64,000 bases of DNA, from assembly GCA_015698045.1 (NCBI GenBank), contig BLAL01000239.1:1798001-1862000 (forward strand), written 5' to 3'. Shown piece after piece: positions 21,569 through 34,142 of the stretch. The position numbers were made by a program, and so were the translations under genes. Under the pieces are notes generated by a model. The model was given only the letters and a program-made list of their open reading frames with translations, did not search any database and was not told where the DNA came from. Numbering within the stretch: position 1 is the first letter of the stretch; each line of letters begins with the position of its first letter. Source of the DNA: Rhizophagus clarus (lineage: Eukaryota; Glomeromycota; Glomeromycetes; Glomerales; Glomeraceae).

Positions 21569-23561
21569 ATGGATTCCACTCACGCCTCTTCTTCAACTTC
21601 CACTCGCGCCTCTCCTTCAACTTCTTCTTCAGATTTATTAGCGCTTTCTCAAGAGATTTCTCGTCTCAGCGAAATTTTCAATGAACAAGAATTTACTCAA
21701 AAAGACAAGGCTGAACTACGCAAATTTTTCACTGTAGAAGTTACTCAAAGAAAAGATATATTGGATCTCATTTCTACCCTCACAAATGATAGAGAAAAAC
21801 TTAATTACTTAAAGGAATTCCTGACTGGTATATTCTTAAAATTACTTTTCATATTCGCCAATAATACCGAATACTTACTTATTCTTGTGCTTTTCTTTCC
21901 TGCTTCTTATCGTCAAACCCGCCCAAAAAACACATTCGCGTTATCGTAGAACAACCCGTTGCTGGTAAGTGAGTCGTAATAAGTTCGTCAACGTATTGAG
22001 TATTATGCAGTATTTTGATAATATCGTGTCAAATTTGCCGATACTTTATCTGCTTCTAACCTATCAGTGTTTTTTGTAATGCTTCACTAATTTTTTGACG
22101 CGTACTAATGGAATAACGTTTATTACGCTTCTTTTCTAAGTAGGATTGAAGCGGAGTTTTGATGAAATGCAAGTCGACAGGACCGCCTTGATTTGCGATA
22201 CTCTTATCCAATCATTCAATACTATCCCAAATCATGCAAATGATCTTAGACCTCTTGTTTCTGCACAACTTGTTCGAAAATTGCCCGTATCTTTTTACGA
22301 AGAGAAAAAATTTCCTCAGTTTGCTGAATATATCCAAACAAGTGATGATGAATGTGGAAGTAATCTAGCAAAACATATTTCCTGTCTACTTACTGACATA
22401 TTTGAAAAGCAAGACTTTGATGATACATCGGAAGATATGGTACACTGGGGAATAGATAGTTTGATCAGGATCCCTCTTCAGATTTTTCGCGAGAGTCTTG
22501 GTGGAGGAGTGCTTCCAATTGAAATGGATCGGAACAGCAAGGATCAGGGAACAACAACTGTAGGAAATAAAAGACCAGATTTTTTATGTTGGATAAATGA
22601 TGTGCTTCTATTTAAAGGCGAAGAGAAAGCTGATGCTAAGGATTTTTCAATTGCTGAGCGTGAACTTGAAGACAAATTCAACACGTTTGATCCTTTAAAT
22701 TTTGGAAACATACAGTTTATGTTATGTTATGCCGTAGCAGGACCGAATTTGCGTTTTTATGCAATCGATGGATCGCAAAATGCAAATCCGCTAAATCGCT
22801 TAGTTCCGCTTTCAAATCGTTTAGATATCAAAAACAGCCGAGATCGTGTTTCCATTCTCTGTATAGTGGTCAATATTGCACGCATAATTAGGACTGTGAG
22901 CGGTAGTATTCACGGATCAATTGTTCCTATTGGGAAACGGATGAAATTAGAAAAATCGACGATTACATTTTTTGATGATTCGGTGGAGAAAATGGTCCCA
23001 CTAAAAGATCTTCCATATGGGAATGATGATGGTCGTGTTGCTTTTTTATTGACTGTGTATAATTGCGCAAAAGGTCACCCTGGACTTATCCAAATAAAGA
23101 AAGGTGGGGGGCCCAAAATTCGGAACCGAGGGACTTATAGAGTTGTGTTTGAAACGCGAGGTCGAAACTTTCAATTGAATAGTGAAAACGAAGCTCGTGA
23201 GATGGCGCGTAGTGTTCTTACCGGGTTAACCTGGTTACACGAAAACGATTATGTTCATTGTGATATTCGGCTTCCAAATATTGTCTTTGTTCCTGGTATC
23301 GAAGATTATAAGTACGTTCTTATTGATTTTGAGCATAGTAATATAAGTGGATTTTCACCATCTGAAAATTTGAGGGATTGGGACCGTAGAACACTCAACA
23401 AGAAAAATAAGTATACGATACAATCTGATTTGTATCAGTTTGCAAAGATGCTTAGAAATCTTAATATAGTGAATTCGGGAGTTGGAAATGATTTTTTAGA
23501 AGGTTTGAGCAATAAGAGAATTAATTCAAATAATGTGCTTAATCATAAATGGTTCGGGTAA
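21569..23561 (+). CDS. Crinkler-type PD-(D/E)xK nuclease-like plus protein kinase-like protein, three exons
   Basis: Host gene modelled with exons 21569-21827, 21950-21964 and 22144-23561, giving 563 residues with all phases consistent. Intron 2 has a GTAAGT donor and a TACTAAT-like branch near 22103. The middle exon is only 15 nt. Residues about 1-86 are Ser/Thr-rich and then helical. About 190-260 is a nuclease-like fold with PD (about 236) and E-x-K (about 251-253). About 400-563 is a kinase-like fold with HCDIRLPN (HRD box, about 463) and DFE in place of DFG (about 486). This nuclease-kinase pair is the usual C-terminus of Crinkler proteins, which act in host nuclei in pathogens and are expanded in mycorrhizal fungi. 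No signal peptide or LFLAK header is visible. Apparently intact. Confidence 0.82.
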
Positions 23562-24227
23562 ATCATGTTTATCTAACAATCCATGTTTAGAGATTAGCGG
23601 AAAATTGTTAGAAGGTTGCAAGATTTTATTAACATAGAGTACTTAGATTGTTTCAATAGCATACTATATATATTTACAACTTTGCAATGTATTATAAAAT
23701 TTCACATTTGATTTTCTGCATATAATTAAAAAAATAATAAAAGTATTTTATCTGTTTGCTAATATAGAAACATTTCATTAACATAGTTATTTTTTCTTTT
23801 AGACTTTATGATTTTACATACTGTGTGACTTAATTTGTTTGATCACACATAATTGTGTTTGATCAAAAATTTTTTCTTGGCAAAAACCGTTACCATTGGT
23901 AACGATCAAAGTCTCTAGCACTCCAAATTTGAGCATATGTATGAAAAAGCAAGTCTCCATCAATGTGGATGTAAATATGGGTAGAGCTGCTATGATAGGA
24001 AGAATTAAAACTTTTTCATTATCATCTATAATGGCCTTGTCTAAGAAAGATATTAAATACATAATTGTTAAAGTGCTTTGGGGATAGTTTGCCCTGAGCA
24101 CCTTCGGCAGTATATTATACCACATATTACAGCGCTTGTGACTTGCATGTCTGGCAATATCTGTTATAGTGTAAAAAAAGTGTTCTGAAAACATATATTA
24201 ATAAAGTTTAACCAGTTCAGCCATTTA
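23562..24227. other. 3' flank of the kinase gene, no gene seen
   Basis: AT-rich, with stops in all frames or only weak frames. No repeat family was recognised. Confidence 0.5.
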
Positions 24228-24410
24228 TTTTTTTAATTGATACTGGCTACTGCATGATTAGTAGACCACATGTCCAAATTTTTTGATCGATACTGACCCG
24301 CATGATTAGTGGACATGCATGTCCAAATTTTTTGATTGATACTGACCACTGCATAATTAGTAGACATGCATGTCCAAATTTTTTTGTAGTGGACATGCAT
24401 GTCTAACATT
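24228..24410. repeat. About four tandem units carrying the palindrome GGACATGCATGTCC
   Basis: Units of about 50 bases share TTTTTGATCGATACTGACC, then GCATGATTAGTGGACATGCATGTCCAAAT in degenerate form. Three of the four hold a near-perfect 14-bp palindrome. The last unit is truncated. Confidence 0.8.
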
Positions 24411-24412
24411 CC

Positions 24413-24637
24413 TTAACTCATACATAAACCCCTCCAAATTTCTTCAGGTTGTGATGAATAGTGTATGTGATGAATAAGATTTAGACCACTCAAAAAAATT
24501 GTCACTGAGATAAATATAGTTAGCGCGTTCTCTGCAATCACGTGATCTGTGACAGTTAAACATCACAACCTGGAAAATGTCACGTGATATATATAGACCT
24601 GGAGAAATTTGGAGGGCTGCTATATGAGTCAAAATTT
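24413..24637. mobile_element. Small inverted-repeat element (about 225 bp)
   Basis: The ends TTAACTCATACATAAACC and, inverted, TTGACTCATATAGCAGCC continue into a shared CCTCCAAATTTCTYCAGGT. The inverted repeats are about 33 bases with several mismatches. No clear target duplication remains. No ORF. Confidence 0.6.
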
Positions 24638-24639
24638 CT

Positions 24640-25075
24640 TTGTACTGCGCCAAGATTTCTGCACCTGTGTCTCTAATTTTCCCAGAATATAATTAGCAGA
24701 TCATCTTGTGATTTAGCCGAAGGCACTATGTATAGAAACTTGTCAGCTTCTGGAATACTCCTAGAACTATCAAGGAATAATCGAATAAAAATGAATCTGA
24801 TATTTATTATAGTATACTTGTTACAAACTGCTATAAATTATTGAAATTGCTATAAATCTCTTAATTGCAAAAAACACTAGAAATCACTAATTTACTAATA
24901 AATATATCTGGAGAAAGTAGTATTTTTATAGACGAAGTTTTTAATAAAACTGTACCTAAACCTATCAATCTCCGCCTGAATATGATATGAGGTATATTAG
25001 CGCATATATAAGAAATTATGCCAGATATGGTATTGATCCTGAAAAAAAAATTAAAACAGAAAAATTACAGTCAGA
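24640..25075. other. AT-rich stretch, no gene seen
   Basis: No supported frame. A short segment near 24900-25050 may be decayed coding sequence but cannot be assigned. Confidence 0.4.
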
Positions 25076-25076
25076 T

Positions 25077-25557
25077 CTCTATACAATTACACCCTATATA
25101 GTCACACCTCTATATAAGAATCCAATTTTGTGAAACTGACTTTTACTTAGTTAATTTATCTCTTTATAATCACAATTCAGTTATAATCACTATTACCGCA
25201 TGATCTGCAACATACATATTATTTTTACTAGTAATTAAACCTCTTTATAGTCACTATAATTTCAGTTATATCATAATTTCAGCCAGAACTATAAATAAAT
25301 TTCCTTTTTTAGAATGTAGATTATAAGAAATTTTCAAAATTGTTTTTTATAAAATGGCTATCACCCAAAAATATGCAATTTATGTAATTTATAATTTTAT
25401 AATTTTATAATTCAGGCCAAAATTAAGATAATTTTAATAATTTTATTTCTGATTTCTGATAAAAAAAATTATATACTATATATACAATCACACCTCTATA
25501 CAATCACCAGTTAAGGGTGTAACCAACTTGGTGATTATATGGAGGTTTGAATGTATA
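25077..25557. mobile_element. Tc1/mariner-like non-autonomous remnant
   Basis: TATACAATYACACC-type ends occur at about 25080 and again at 25481-25508, with an inverted partner at 25530-25557 (GGTGATTATATGGAGGTTTG). Motifs such as TATAGTCACACC recur inside. Such ends (CCTCCATATAATCACC) are typical of mariner-like short elements. Boundaries are uncertain. Confidence 0.5.
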
Positions 25558-25624
25558 TAATTATTTATTAATTATTAGATTGTGTGAAACTTCACAGCAA
25601 TAGGCTGTTTGGGTAAGAGGTACT

Positions 25625-26210
25625 ATGCAAATACTGTTAGCTGAGAAATATTGGAGTGTTTACCATATGCACTGTCTTTATGCAGGGTTTGGCAAAGGTA
25701 AGGTGAGAGATTATGAATATTACAGACCTAGGATTCATAAAAGTCAAATGGCTATTTGCTTCGATTACTGGAAATTACTAAAGATCACTGATGTAAAACC
25801 AAAAAAGACATATTTCAACGGATGGCACAGATATGGATATGAGATTAAATCCAAGGACTTGTTAAAATATCATTAGGATAATGAATGCTCCAAAGCTAAA
25901 ACTGAGGATGGAAGTGCTCAACTTATTCAAAGAGCTTATAGAAATTATAGGAAGAGGTCTGTTTCACTAGAAAAATAAGTTTGGGAGGCGGTTAGAAATG
26001 ATAATATTCCTAGAGAAAAGAAGTTTCTTAGTATGCCTAGTAGAGATATTTATTGCACTGTAAACTTAAATATATGGTATTCTATTGATAGATTATATAG
26101 ACCTTTTAATGTTCCACTAGATCAATTTTATGATTATATAAGTTATTTGAAGCATAAGAGACGTCAATTGTCTAATAGATTAGCTATAGCAAAAAATAAA
26201 ATATAATGTA
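25625..26210 (+). pseudogene. Decayed gene with IQ-like motif, copy 1
   Basis: The 25625-25876 ORF is aromatic-rich (KRYWxxY style) and continues in frame past a stop into QLIQRAYRNYRKR and VWEAVRNDNIP. The R-A-Y-R-x-Y segment resembles an IQ motif, though calmodulin binding is not implied. A second degenerate copy of the same block follows at 26680. The family is not recognised by name and looks like a lineage-specific repeat gene. Confidence 0.4.
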
Positions 26211-26679
26211 ACTATACTGCGTCTAGCAAGTATACTAAACCCAAAAATATAACGTCAATTAAGCCTGTGGAAATCAAAGACTTTATGCCTAGTTTGATTA
26301 GTAAATTTTGAAATGAATCATGTTCATTGACTCCTCCTCTATTACCACTGAAACCATTTGCATTAATGCAATGTAGTGCAAGTGTGCCTAAGATTTCAGC
26401 TTATAGATTTGTAAAAAGTCAGATCTTAATTGATGCTGAAAAATATTTTGATTCTGTGCGAAAAAATGCAAAAAAGGAGATAGACGTAATATCCTTAAAC
26501 TAAATATTAATATAACTATATTTATAAATTATAATTTATCTGTGATATATTTTTTTGCAAAATGAATATCTACATGTAATGAATATATCGCCTGCCAGAT
26601 AAAAAATGTGATCTACCTATTCTGGGTTAGATCCTCTAATCTATAACTATTTTAATAAAGTATTTTTTTAAAAAGTTCA

Positions 26680-27020
26680 ATGAAACGCTCTTGGGAATTC
26701 TTGATTACAAGATAATATAACTATCAGTTTGAGAATTTCTATGCAATAGTTATCCAGCGAGCTTACAGGAATTACAAGAAAAGACCTGAATTTTTGACAA
26801 AAAAAGTTTGGGAGATAGTAAGGAATGATGCTACTCCTAATAATAAGAAGTTTTTAGGTATAAAAAATGAATAGGGATATCATCCTTCAGAACAAATTTG
26901 GTATGATGATTATTGCTTTTCAGCAAAAAATGATTGGATATACGAGAAGAGAGTCCAATTATGGGAACGATTAGATTTTGTAACATTAATACTTGTTAAT
27001 AAATTATTATATCAATAAGG
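26680..27020 (+). pseudogene. Decayed gene with IQ-like motif, copy 2
   Basis: It repeats the block of copy 1: QRAYRNYKKRPEFLTKKVWE, then IVRNDATPNNKKFLG. Interrupted by stops on both sides. Copies 1 and 2 lie about 800 bases apart on the same strand, which suggests an old duplication. Confidence 0.4.
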
Positions 27021-27690
27021 CTATATAGTTGTTAGAGATACATATTAGCCTAACATGTTAAAATGACTACAGAATCCCAAATATTATAGTATTCATAAAA
27101 AATATAATTATGCATACTTCATCAGAATTTTGGATTGTGAGAAATATAGGAGTAAATCAGTAGAAATACAAAACATATGTGATTCACCAACATTAAGAAC
27201 ATATTATGTTCTAGAAAAGTATTTTACAGTAAATTTCTCAGATTTAGATGATAATTGTGAGTTTGTACGCAAAATTTTTCAGATCAATCCTTGACCCAGA
27301 TCCCAAATATTATCTTAATAAAATAGCTGTAGTCATGTGCAATATAAATTAGCATATTTTTTGATTCTCGTTAAAGTGTATATGATGTAATAAGTGATAC
27401 ACCACAAATTATTTGTAACTCTGTGTGACTGCTTGTGTGATAAAATAATTAGAAATCGATCCCCAAAAAATATTTCAAATTTTTTCCCTATCTATCTGAA
27501 TAGTATTTATTTATAAGTTTATTTCTTTCAGAGCTACAGGCTATTCCTACTAAATTTTAACCAGAGTATATTTATATAATGTTACTAGGCCTTTATTACT
27601 AAGCGGTCGAGCAAGTAAAATAAAAAAAATTTGTATATGCATATTCTCTAATGCCTTTGCAATGTTGAGATTTACAATTAAAGATGCATG
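27021..27690. other. Decayed AT-rich sequence, no assignable gene
   Basis: Short open pieces without a recognisable family. No repeat was identified. Confidence 0.4.
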
Positions 27691-27699
27691 TCGTAAATA

Positions 27700-28660
27700 A
27701 AGAATTTTGACATGTCGAAAATGTCGAAAAAAAATAAACAATTCGTCAATGCAAATCAAAATGGCAAAAAGCTGAAATAAATTCGTCAAGTCAAAATTGG
27801 CGAAATTGTTAAAATAATGATTGGCTGCAGATCATTATTTTTTTGTGATGTAATGATGTGGCTGGCAAAATTGAATATAAATAAACATGTCATAAAATCA
27901 AAAAAAAATATTTTTCTTCTTGATTTCACACGAAATATTATCAAGTATTTCTTTGTTTGAATATGTCAAAAACACCTTCCGCTATTCTCAATTCAAAGAT
28001 TCGTAAAAAAAAAGCTTTTTTATCTGACGATGTTGATATATTTTTTTTTGGCAATTTTTTCTTACTTTGTAGGCAATTTTTTTTGAACAATTTTGTCCAA
28101 ATTTCATACTTTGTAATTTTTTTAGGTATTTTTTTTTGGACAATTTTGTCCAAATTTCGTACTTTTATAATTTTTTAGCGATTTGTCTATTTTTTTTTTA
28201 CTTTTTTTTTGGACAATTTTGTCCAAATTTCGTACTTTTATAATTTTTTAGCGATTTGTCTATTTTTTTTTTACTTTTTTTTTGGACAATTTTGTCCACT
28301 TATGGATGATTTTGTTTATTTTTTTCACTAAATAAATAAGAATTTTTGCTTTAAATAAAACATTAACTAATTATTTTTATTTAAATTTACATATTCATTT
28401 ATTTACAATATCAATTTTGAATACATCAGTTTTTCATTTTGACAATTTTAACAATTCGACAATTCTAAAAATTTTGACATGTCAAAATTAATTTCGTATA
28501 GTTTGTACATTTCAACAATTTTGTCAATTCAATATGTCAAAATTATTTTGACAATTCTGACTATTTCGACATTTCAATAATTTCTATATGTCAAAATTAT
28601 TTTGGCATTTCAGCATTTTGACAGATTTTAATTTTGACATTTCAACATTGACCTTTACCA
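27700..28660. repeat. Region of repeated TTTTGACATGTCAAAATT-like motifs and a 72-bp duplication
   Basis: The flanks (27700-27800 and 28430-28660) contain many near-palindromic TGTCAAAATTATTTTGACA-like pieces. The middle has a tandem copy of about 72 bases (28126-28200 and 28200-28275) containing GGACAATTTTGTCCAAATTT. The whole may be one decayed inverted-repeat element of about 1 kb. No transposase is seen. Confidence 0.5.
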
Positions 28661-28905
28661 TTTCGGCTGGTAACTTTATCTACAATGCACATTTCACATG
28701 TTCTTATTCTCTAACACAAAAGTTTAGCGTGAAGGTACCTTACATATTCTCCTATCTCTCTCTAATATGAATGTAAGTTAGAGAGAAAATGCAAAACATT
28801 TAAAAAGGCAGTATGGTGAAAAGGTATTAGAATTTACTATATATTATTTTTTTACTTCGCCTAGCAAGCTTTACATTAATATTAACTTTTTTATTCTATC
28901 AAAAC

Positions 28906-31036
28906 ATGGAAGAATTCCTTTTAACGAGAGAGCCTCTTGATATCATCAGGATCTCTACAGCATTATTTATACAATAGAGCAGGATGAATGGATGGACATT
29001 CTCGAAAAGAAGATGAAGAACTTTAAAAATGTTCTGGAGCGAGTATTAGAACAAGTCTTCTCAGAAGATATTAAGCGGATAAAGAAGCTTCAAAGTTTTA
29101 ATACCGGAAAAAAATTGGCAAAGCAGGTAAGGAGCAATAAACTATTTTCATAATGAATAGGTAGATATGATGGTTTTCTCGCATATATATATATTAGTGA
29201 ATGCGCTATATCTATTGTGATACTATCGCTTCTGCATGACAGTAACTAATTATATATATATGTCTCAGCAAACGCGTATTTTAGCTGATTTACTGCTAGC
29301 ATTTTGATATTTTTTTATGAAAACAAAAACCTAATCTGATCCTGCGCAGGATATATTTATTTTTAATTTATCAAAATAACATTGAGCCTAAATTAAGTTA
29401 ACTATATTTAGGTAACAACTGCATTCGAAGATTTATGCTTCCTCACAGGAATGAAAGCTCTAGTGATCGATATCAAAACATGGCCTGATCATGCAAACGC
29501 AAATTTAGAGCTTTTAATACGTAATGTTGATTAGCTCAAAAATAAAAGTGTCAGTTATGAAAAAACTATGTGGGAAAGGATTGGAACAGAATTAGAGAAA
29601 GTAGATGTCAAAATCCTTGGATTTGATCATTCATCAGAAAGTTTTTTCCGCTTAAAATCCACATGGAAATCCATATCATATACTATAGAAAATTGTGGAA
29701 TTCCAAATAATTCCAGTATTTTCCAGATACCCTGTAATGAAATATGTGATATTGTCAGCGTAGATCGAAGGTAATATACATGAAGCCATATAGGGCTATA
29801 GGAATATGTGAAATTTCATGTATTTCTAAACTAATCCATGTGGAATTACATGGCTTGATCTACCTAAAAATTTTCTAATGTTTAATATGTTCTGGAATCC
29901 TTGATATCAAATCAGATCATTTTGCGGTATTTTTAAGGAACCTTTCAAGAAATATAAGCCAGATCATAATGATATGATATTGGATACTTGTAGAGAAATA
30001 ATTCATAATGAGAAATCAGAGATAAATTTGGATAAAGATTTGAGTAATGTTGAATTTGGGAAATAGCTAGATAGTTCTGAAAGGCTTCAAGAAATAGCAA
30101 GATGGATACTAGAATCTTTGTAAGTTTGCTTAAGTTTTGCCCCTACTTTTTTATATATGTTAGCTTACAGCATAAATAATGAAAATGTGCAGGATCTTTT
30201 ATAAGTTTAAAGGGTTTAAAGTCTGAAAGTCACTTAAGTATGAAGCCTATACAAAGAAGAGGAAATTGGTTAACAAAGGATCGTATGTCTGTGAAATACT
30301 TGTGCCATTAATAAATATAGTAATAAGTGAATTGCCTGGAAATCCTGCTGTATAGGATATATAGTAAGTACTACTTTTAGTATCAGCTATAAAATGACCC
30401 TGTAGCGCTGTTTTTTTCTTATTTAATGATTTTTCTTAAATAGGAGGTGAAGAGAAAAGTTTAGTTAGCACTAAATGAAAAAGATCTTGTAAATATGCAC
30501 GAAAACCTGATTACATGTTTGTAGTCCAACTAGAGAAAAGTACAGAGCTTGAAATTGTATACCTCAAAACTGGCAGACCAGATTTCAGTCAAGACAAGCG
30601 CTAACGAGATCATAAAAAATTAATTTGATTTTTAAAGATTCTATTGACACTACTAGAAAAATATCAAAGCTTAAGAGGGTATTTAATATTTTATCTAAGA
30701 GGCAGATATTATTTATATTTTCTATAAACATTGCAGGCGATATTATGGAACTTTATGCTATGTGTAAAGAATCAGATATTTACAAGCACTGTCTAATAGA
30801 GGAAATGCTAATTCTGCTATATATGACTTCATCAAGTGCCATATACCAGCTTATCTATGCTTTGATGATGTTAAGAATGGCTGTCGTATGTACAATCCAT
30901 AAAATATTATATAATTCCTATTCTGGAGATAGTGAGCATAGTTCTGATGAGATAGCAGTAATGGTTTCAACCCCAAAAATTCATAGAATAGAAAACAATT
31001 CTATATATATAATTTTTATTAAGTTATATTATTAAT
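28906..31036 (+). pseudogene. Decayed multi-exon gene of unknown function
   Basis: Coding blocks are separated by introns with GTAAGG/GTAATA/GTAAGT donors. One block (about 28950-29125) ends NTGKKLAKQ. A second (about 29412-29770) begins VTTAFEDLCFLTG and is clearly coding (DVKILGFDHSSESFF). A third (about 29930-30120) is followed by later pieces up to 30625-31035. Stops interrupt the second and third blocks. Residue content and splicing look like a host-type gene family. No domain was recognised. Confidence 0.5.
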
Positions 31037-31189
31037 AAAGCAAGTGTATTATATAATATTTTTTCTTGGCAAATTTGCGGGATCATACAATCTCAGAAAA
31101 TACGTGATTTTTTACTTTTAAATATTAACATACTAATACTATATTACACTAGCATACAATAATCTGAAATAGATGAGACCGATTCATTA

Positions 31190-33420
31190 AAAATATATAT
31201 TGTCAGGTTTGAAGTTGAAAATGTCAAACTTAAAAAGAAATTTGCTGAGATTGAAGCCAGAAATATTAAGCTTAAGGACAGAATTGCGAAATTAGAAGAT
31301 AAGCAATTGCAAAACAAAATAGTTAAAATATATTATCTGTAACACAAAAGACGTGATCATGTATTCTTGGCAAATTTCAGCTAGGATATCCCTGTCAAAA
31401 TGATTTTTTCTTGTTAATCAATGATTGGTATCATATGCATATTTGATCAGAGCTTTCTAGCAGATCTTTCACAATATTAACATGTAAACTTCTAACACTA
31501 TAATACTGATACAATATCACGATCTATTTTTGAAATTTCATGGAATTCCATTTTTTTGCGTCATATATAAATATATAATGACATTTAACCAAGCATATTC
31601 TGAATTGCTAGCCAAATTACCAACTTTCATAATAAATAAGGTATAGATTCGTTTCACATTACAGAAGCGTAACCTATTATCTGAAAAAGAGGCCAGTAAA
31701 ATTAATCCAATTGTAGAGTTATTTTTAAAGTATGAAACTATTAAATATCAGAAAAGATTAATGCATCAGAGACAAACTCAAAGTTGGCCAGAGTGCCCAA
31801 CTTTATTACTATTCAAAGAAATATCAACTATATACGTTGCAGATAATGAAACCTAAACTGATGATAGCATCTGGCTGGGCTAGAGAGATTCTTTGAACCA
31901 GGCACTAAAGCATAATTATGAAGAAGAGAATAATTGCTAGATTATGAATGAACTTAAAGTATTATCCCAACACCTGCTTGATTATAATAAACAAACTTTT
32001 GAAAAATTTATGCTAGATATATAAAAGGAGTATAGGGAGCAGGTTAATGCAAATAAGAAATTACAAGGCAAAATTGAGGATCTGAAGTTGCAGGTGCAGG
32101 AGGTGGAAAAAGAACTGGCATCTATAAAGTCAAATTCTATTCATTAGCCAGAATACTTTTTTCCTTGTACTTCTACAAAGTAAGATTCTGGTCAAGATTA
32201 CATGTCTTTTGAGGATCTATATAAATTGATTCAAAGGGTTCTTCCATTTTCTTTTATAATCAAGAAAAAAGGAATGTTATTTCACAGATTTTATCCAAAA
32301 CAAAGAAGAACATGTAAGGAATACAAATCTAATTAAAGCTGGTGGAAGAAAATTATCATCTTCATAGTAAATTGCAAATAGAGGTGGATCTTAATCGCCA
32401 GAATGAAAGATGAATTAATCAACTGGAATATAAATGCACCTGTTGTGAGCAAGAAATTCAAGTTTTCAATAGGGAGATAGAGCATCTTGAAAATGCTTCA
32501 GAAGAAGAGATAGTAGAGTTGAAATCTGAAATCTCCAGCCTAAAATCTCAGCTATATCAAGCAAGAAAGGATATACAAGTTAGGTTAATTATATCTCTTT
32601 CTTAGAAAAAAAATTATTAGAGTCTAAAGAGCAGGTTGAAAAATTGCGATGCCAGATCAAGGCTATCTCATCATGAAAAAATTCTTCAGAGTGGGAGAAT
32701 TTTCCAGTCTTGTATAATCCTAATATTAACTTAGAAATGGCTATCATTACAGAGCTAGCAAATGCTATAGATGGTTATGTGGAAAATAGGATGACAGCCA
32801 GAGATATTCTAATAGATTAAATAAAAAGAGCGACAAGGCAAATTTGCCAAAAAGAGAATAATTTGCAACAGGATATATTTCAAGAGCAACAGAGGCACTA
32901 TAATGCAGAGCCTGAGCGAGATCTTGCAATTACGCGAAGAAATCTTGCTGAAGGAGCAATGGATAGGGTTGTTAGTAATCTTCAGCAATTGCAGGCTAAT
33001 GCCCAAAATCAAGTAAATAAAATGTTAAGAAATATAATAGGAAAATAAACCTGTATTGATATATTATTACAGGAAAAATTTGCCTTACAACTACTATATC
33101 AGTGAAATGCCTATCACCTTTAGCGAAGTAGAGGAGATATAGGTTTATTAGAATATAATCAAGACAGACTCTATGAGTGATATGAAAAATGGAAAAATAA
33201 AACTCGAACAGAATGCCAAAATAATTTAATTTTGCAGGGCCAAATTTTGGCGCTTCAGAATAATCCACTAAATCAAATAAATATGGCAGGAATCCCATAA
33301 CCATTTTTTGACTGGGATGATAGTATCCCAGATTTTCTTGCAAAATTTAGGTTATATCTGCAGAATCAAACCGTAGATCTAGTAGATAATGCTGTAGGTC
33401 TGCTATGAAGGGAAAAGACC
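31190..33420 (+). mobile_element. Fossil with coiled coils and Gag-like segment (LTR-retrotransposon kin)
   Basis: Several coiled-coil blocks (31200-31340, 31990-32150, 32450-32640) precede a block at 32690-33050 rich in Gln and Arg. A short segment near 33230-33380 has the layout of the start of a Ty3-type Gag capsid region. It is broken in many places, no polymerase is present in the window, and no terminal repeats were found. The family assignment is weak. It appears old. Confidence 0.3.
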
Positions 33421-33689
33421 ATCCTATCAGTATAACAATACTGTGCCATGCTGATTCTTTACATTAAAACTCTTAATATGCTTGGTTTAGATTTTCCTTC
33501 TCTTAATTCTCTAACATTCTCTTAATTGTTATAACACAATTATCACATGACTTATTTCATCATTCTTATTAACTTATAATCGGGACATTTTGCTTCAAAA
33601 ATGTCTCTTCAAAAACTTATTGCATCATTATTTTTAAGTATCTCAAATACTAAAGGGTTTTCTCTGGATTTTCTTTCATCAGGAAATTT
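33421..33689. other. AT-rich spacer, no gene seen
   Basis: No supported frame. Confidence 0.4.
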
Positions 33690-33945
33690 TTTTAGACGAT
33701 ATATATCGATGGATAGGTCACATGATATATATCGATAATAATCAGACTCGTCGAGTAATATCGATGTGGGTAAATGATGACAAATTATCAGAATTTAACT
33801 AAAATGACAAATATTGATAGAGATGTATATCGATGGAAAGGTTACATGATATCTATCGATAATAATCAAACTCGTTGAGTAGTATCGATACGGAAAAGAT
33901 GATTACTTATCAGAATTAAGCCTAAACGATAAAAGTTGAGAAAAT
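33690..33945. repeat. Two tandem units of about 122 bp with ATATCGAT motifs
   Basis: Unit 1 (about 33697-33818) and unit 2 (about 33825-33940) share TATATCGATGGA, CACATGATATMTATCGATAA, CTCGTYGAGTARTATCGAT and a CAGAATT tail. There are two units only, diverged by roughly 10-15%. Confidence 0.75.
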
Positions 33946-34142
33946 TTCATATGATAAAAATCAAGAAAATTCAAACGATAAATATTAAAAATATTCATTG
34001 CGATTACTAACGTAAATTTATTTATTTATTTATAATAGTAAAATTCATAATAAAATTCATAATAATAATAATTATAATTAATTATAAAATATTAGTATGC
34101 CACCTTAAAATAAAACATCACTTTCCAACCTATGAATAATTG

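Noticed and set aside
31190-33420. Full LTR retrotransposon
   Set aside because: No long terminal repeats and no protease, RT or integrase sequence were seen around the Gag-like segment.
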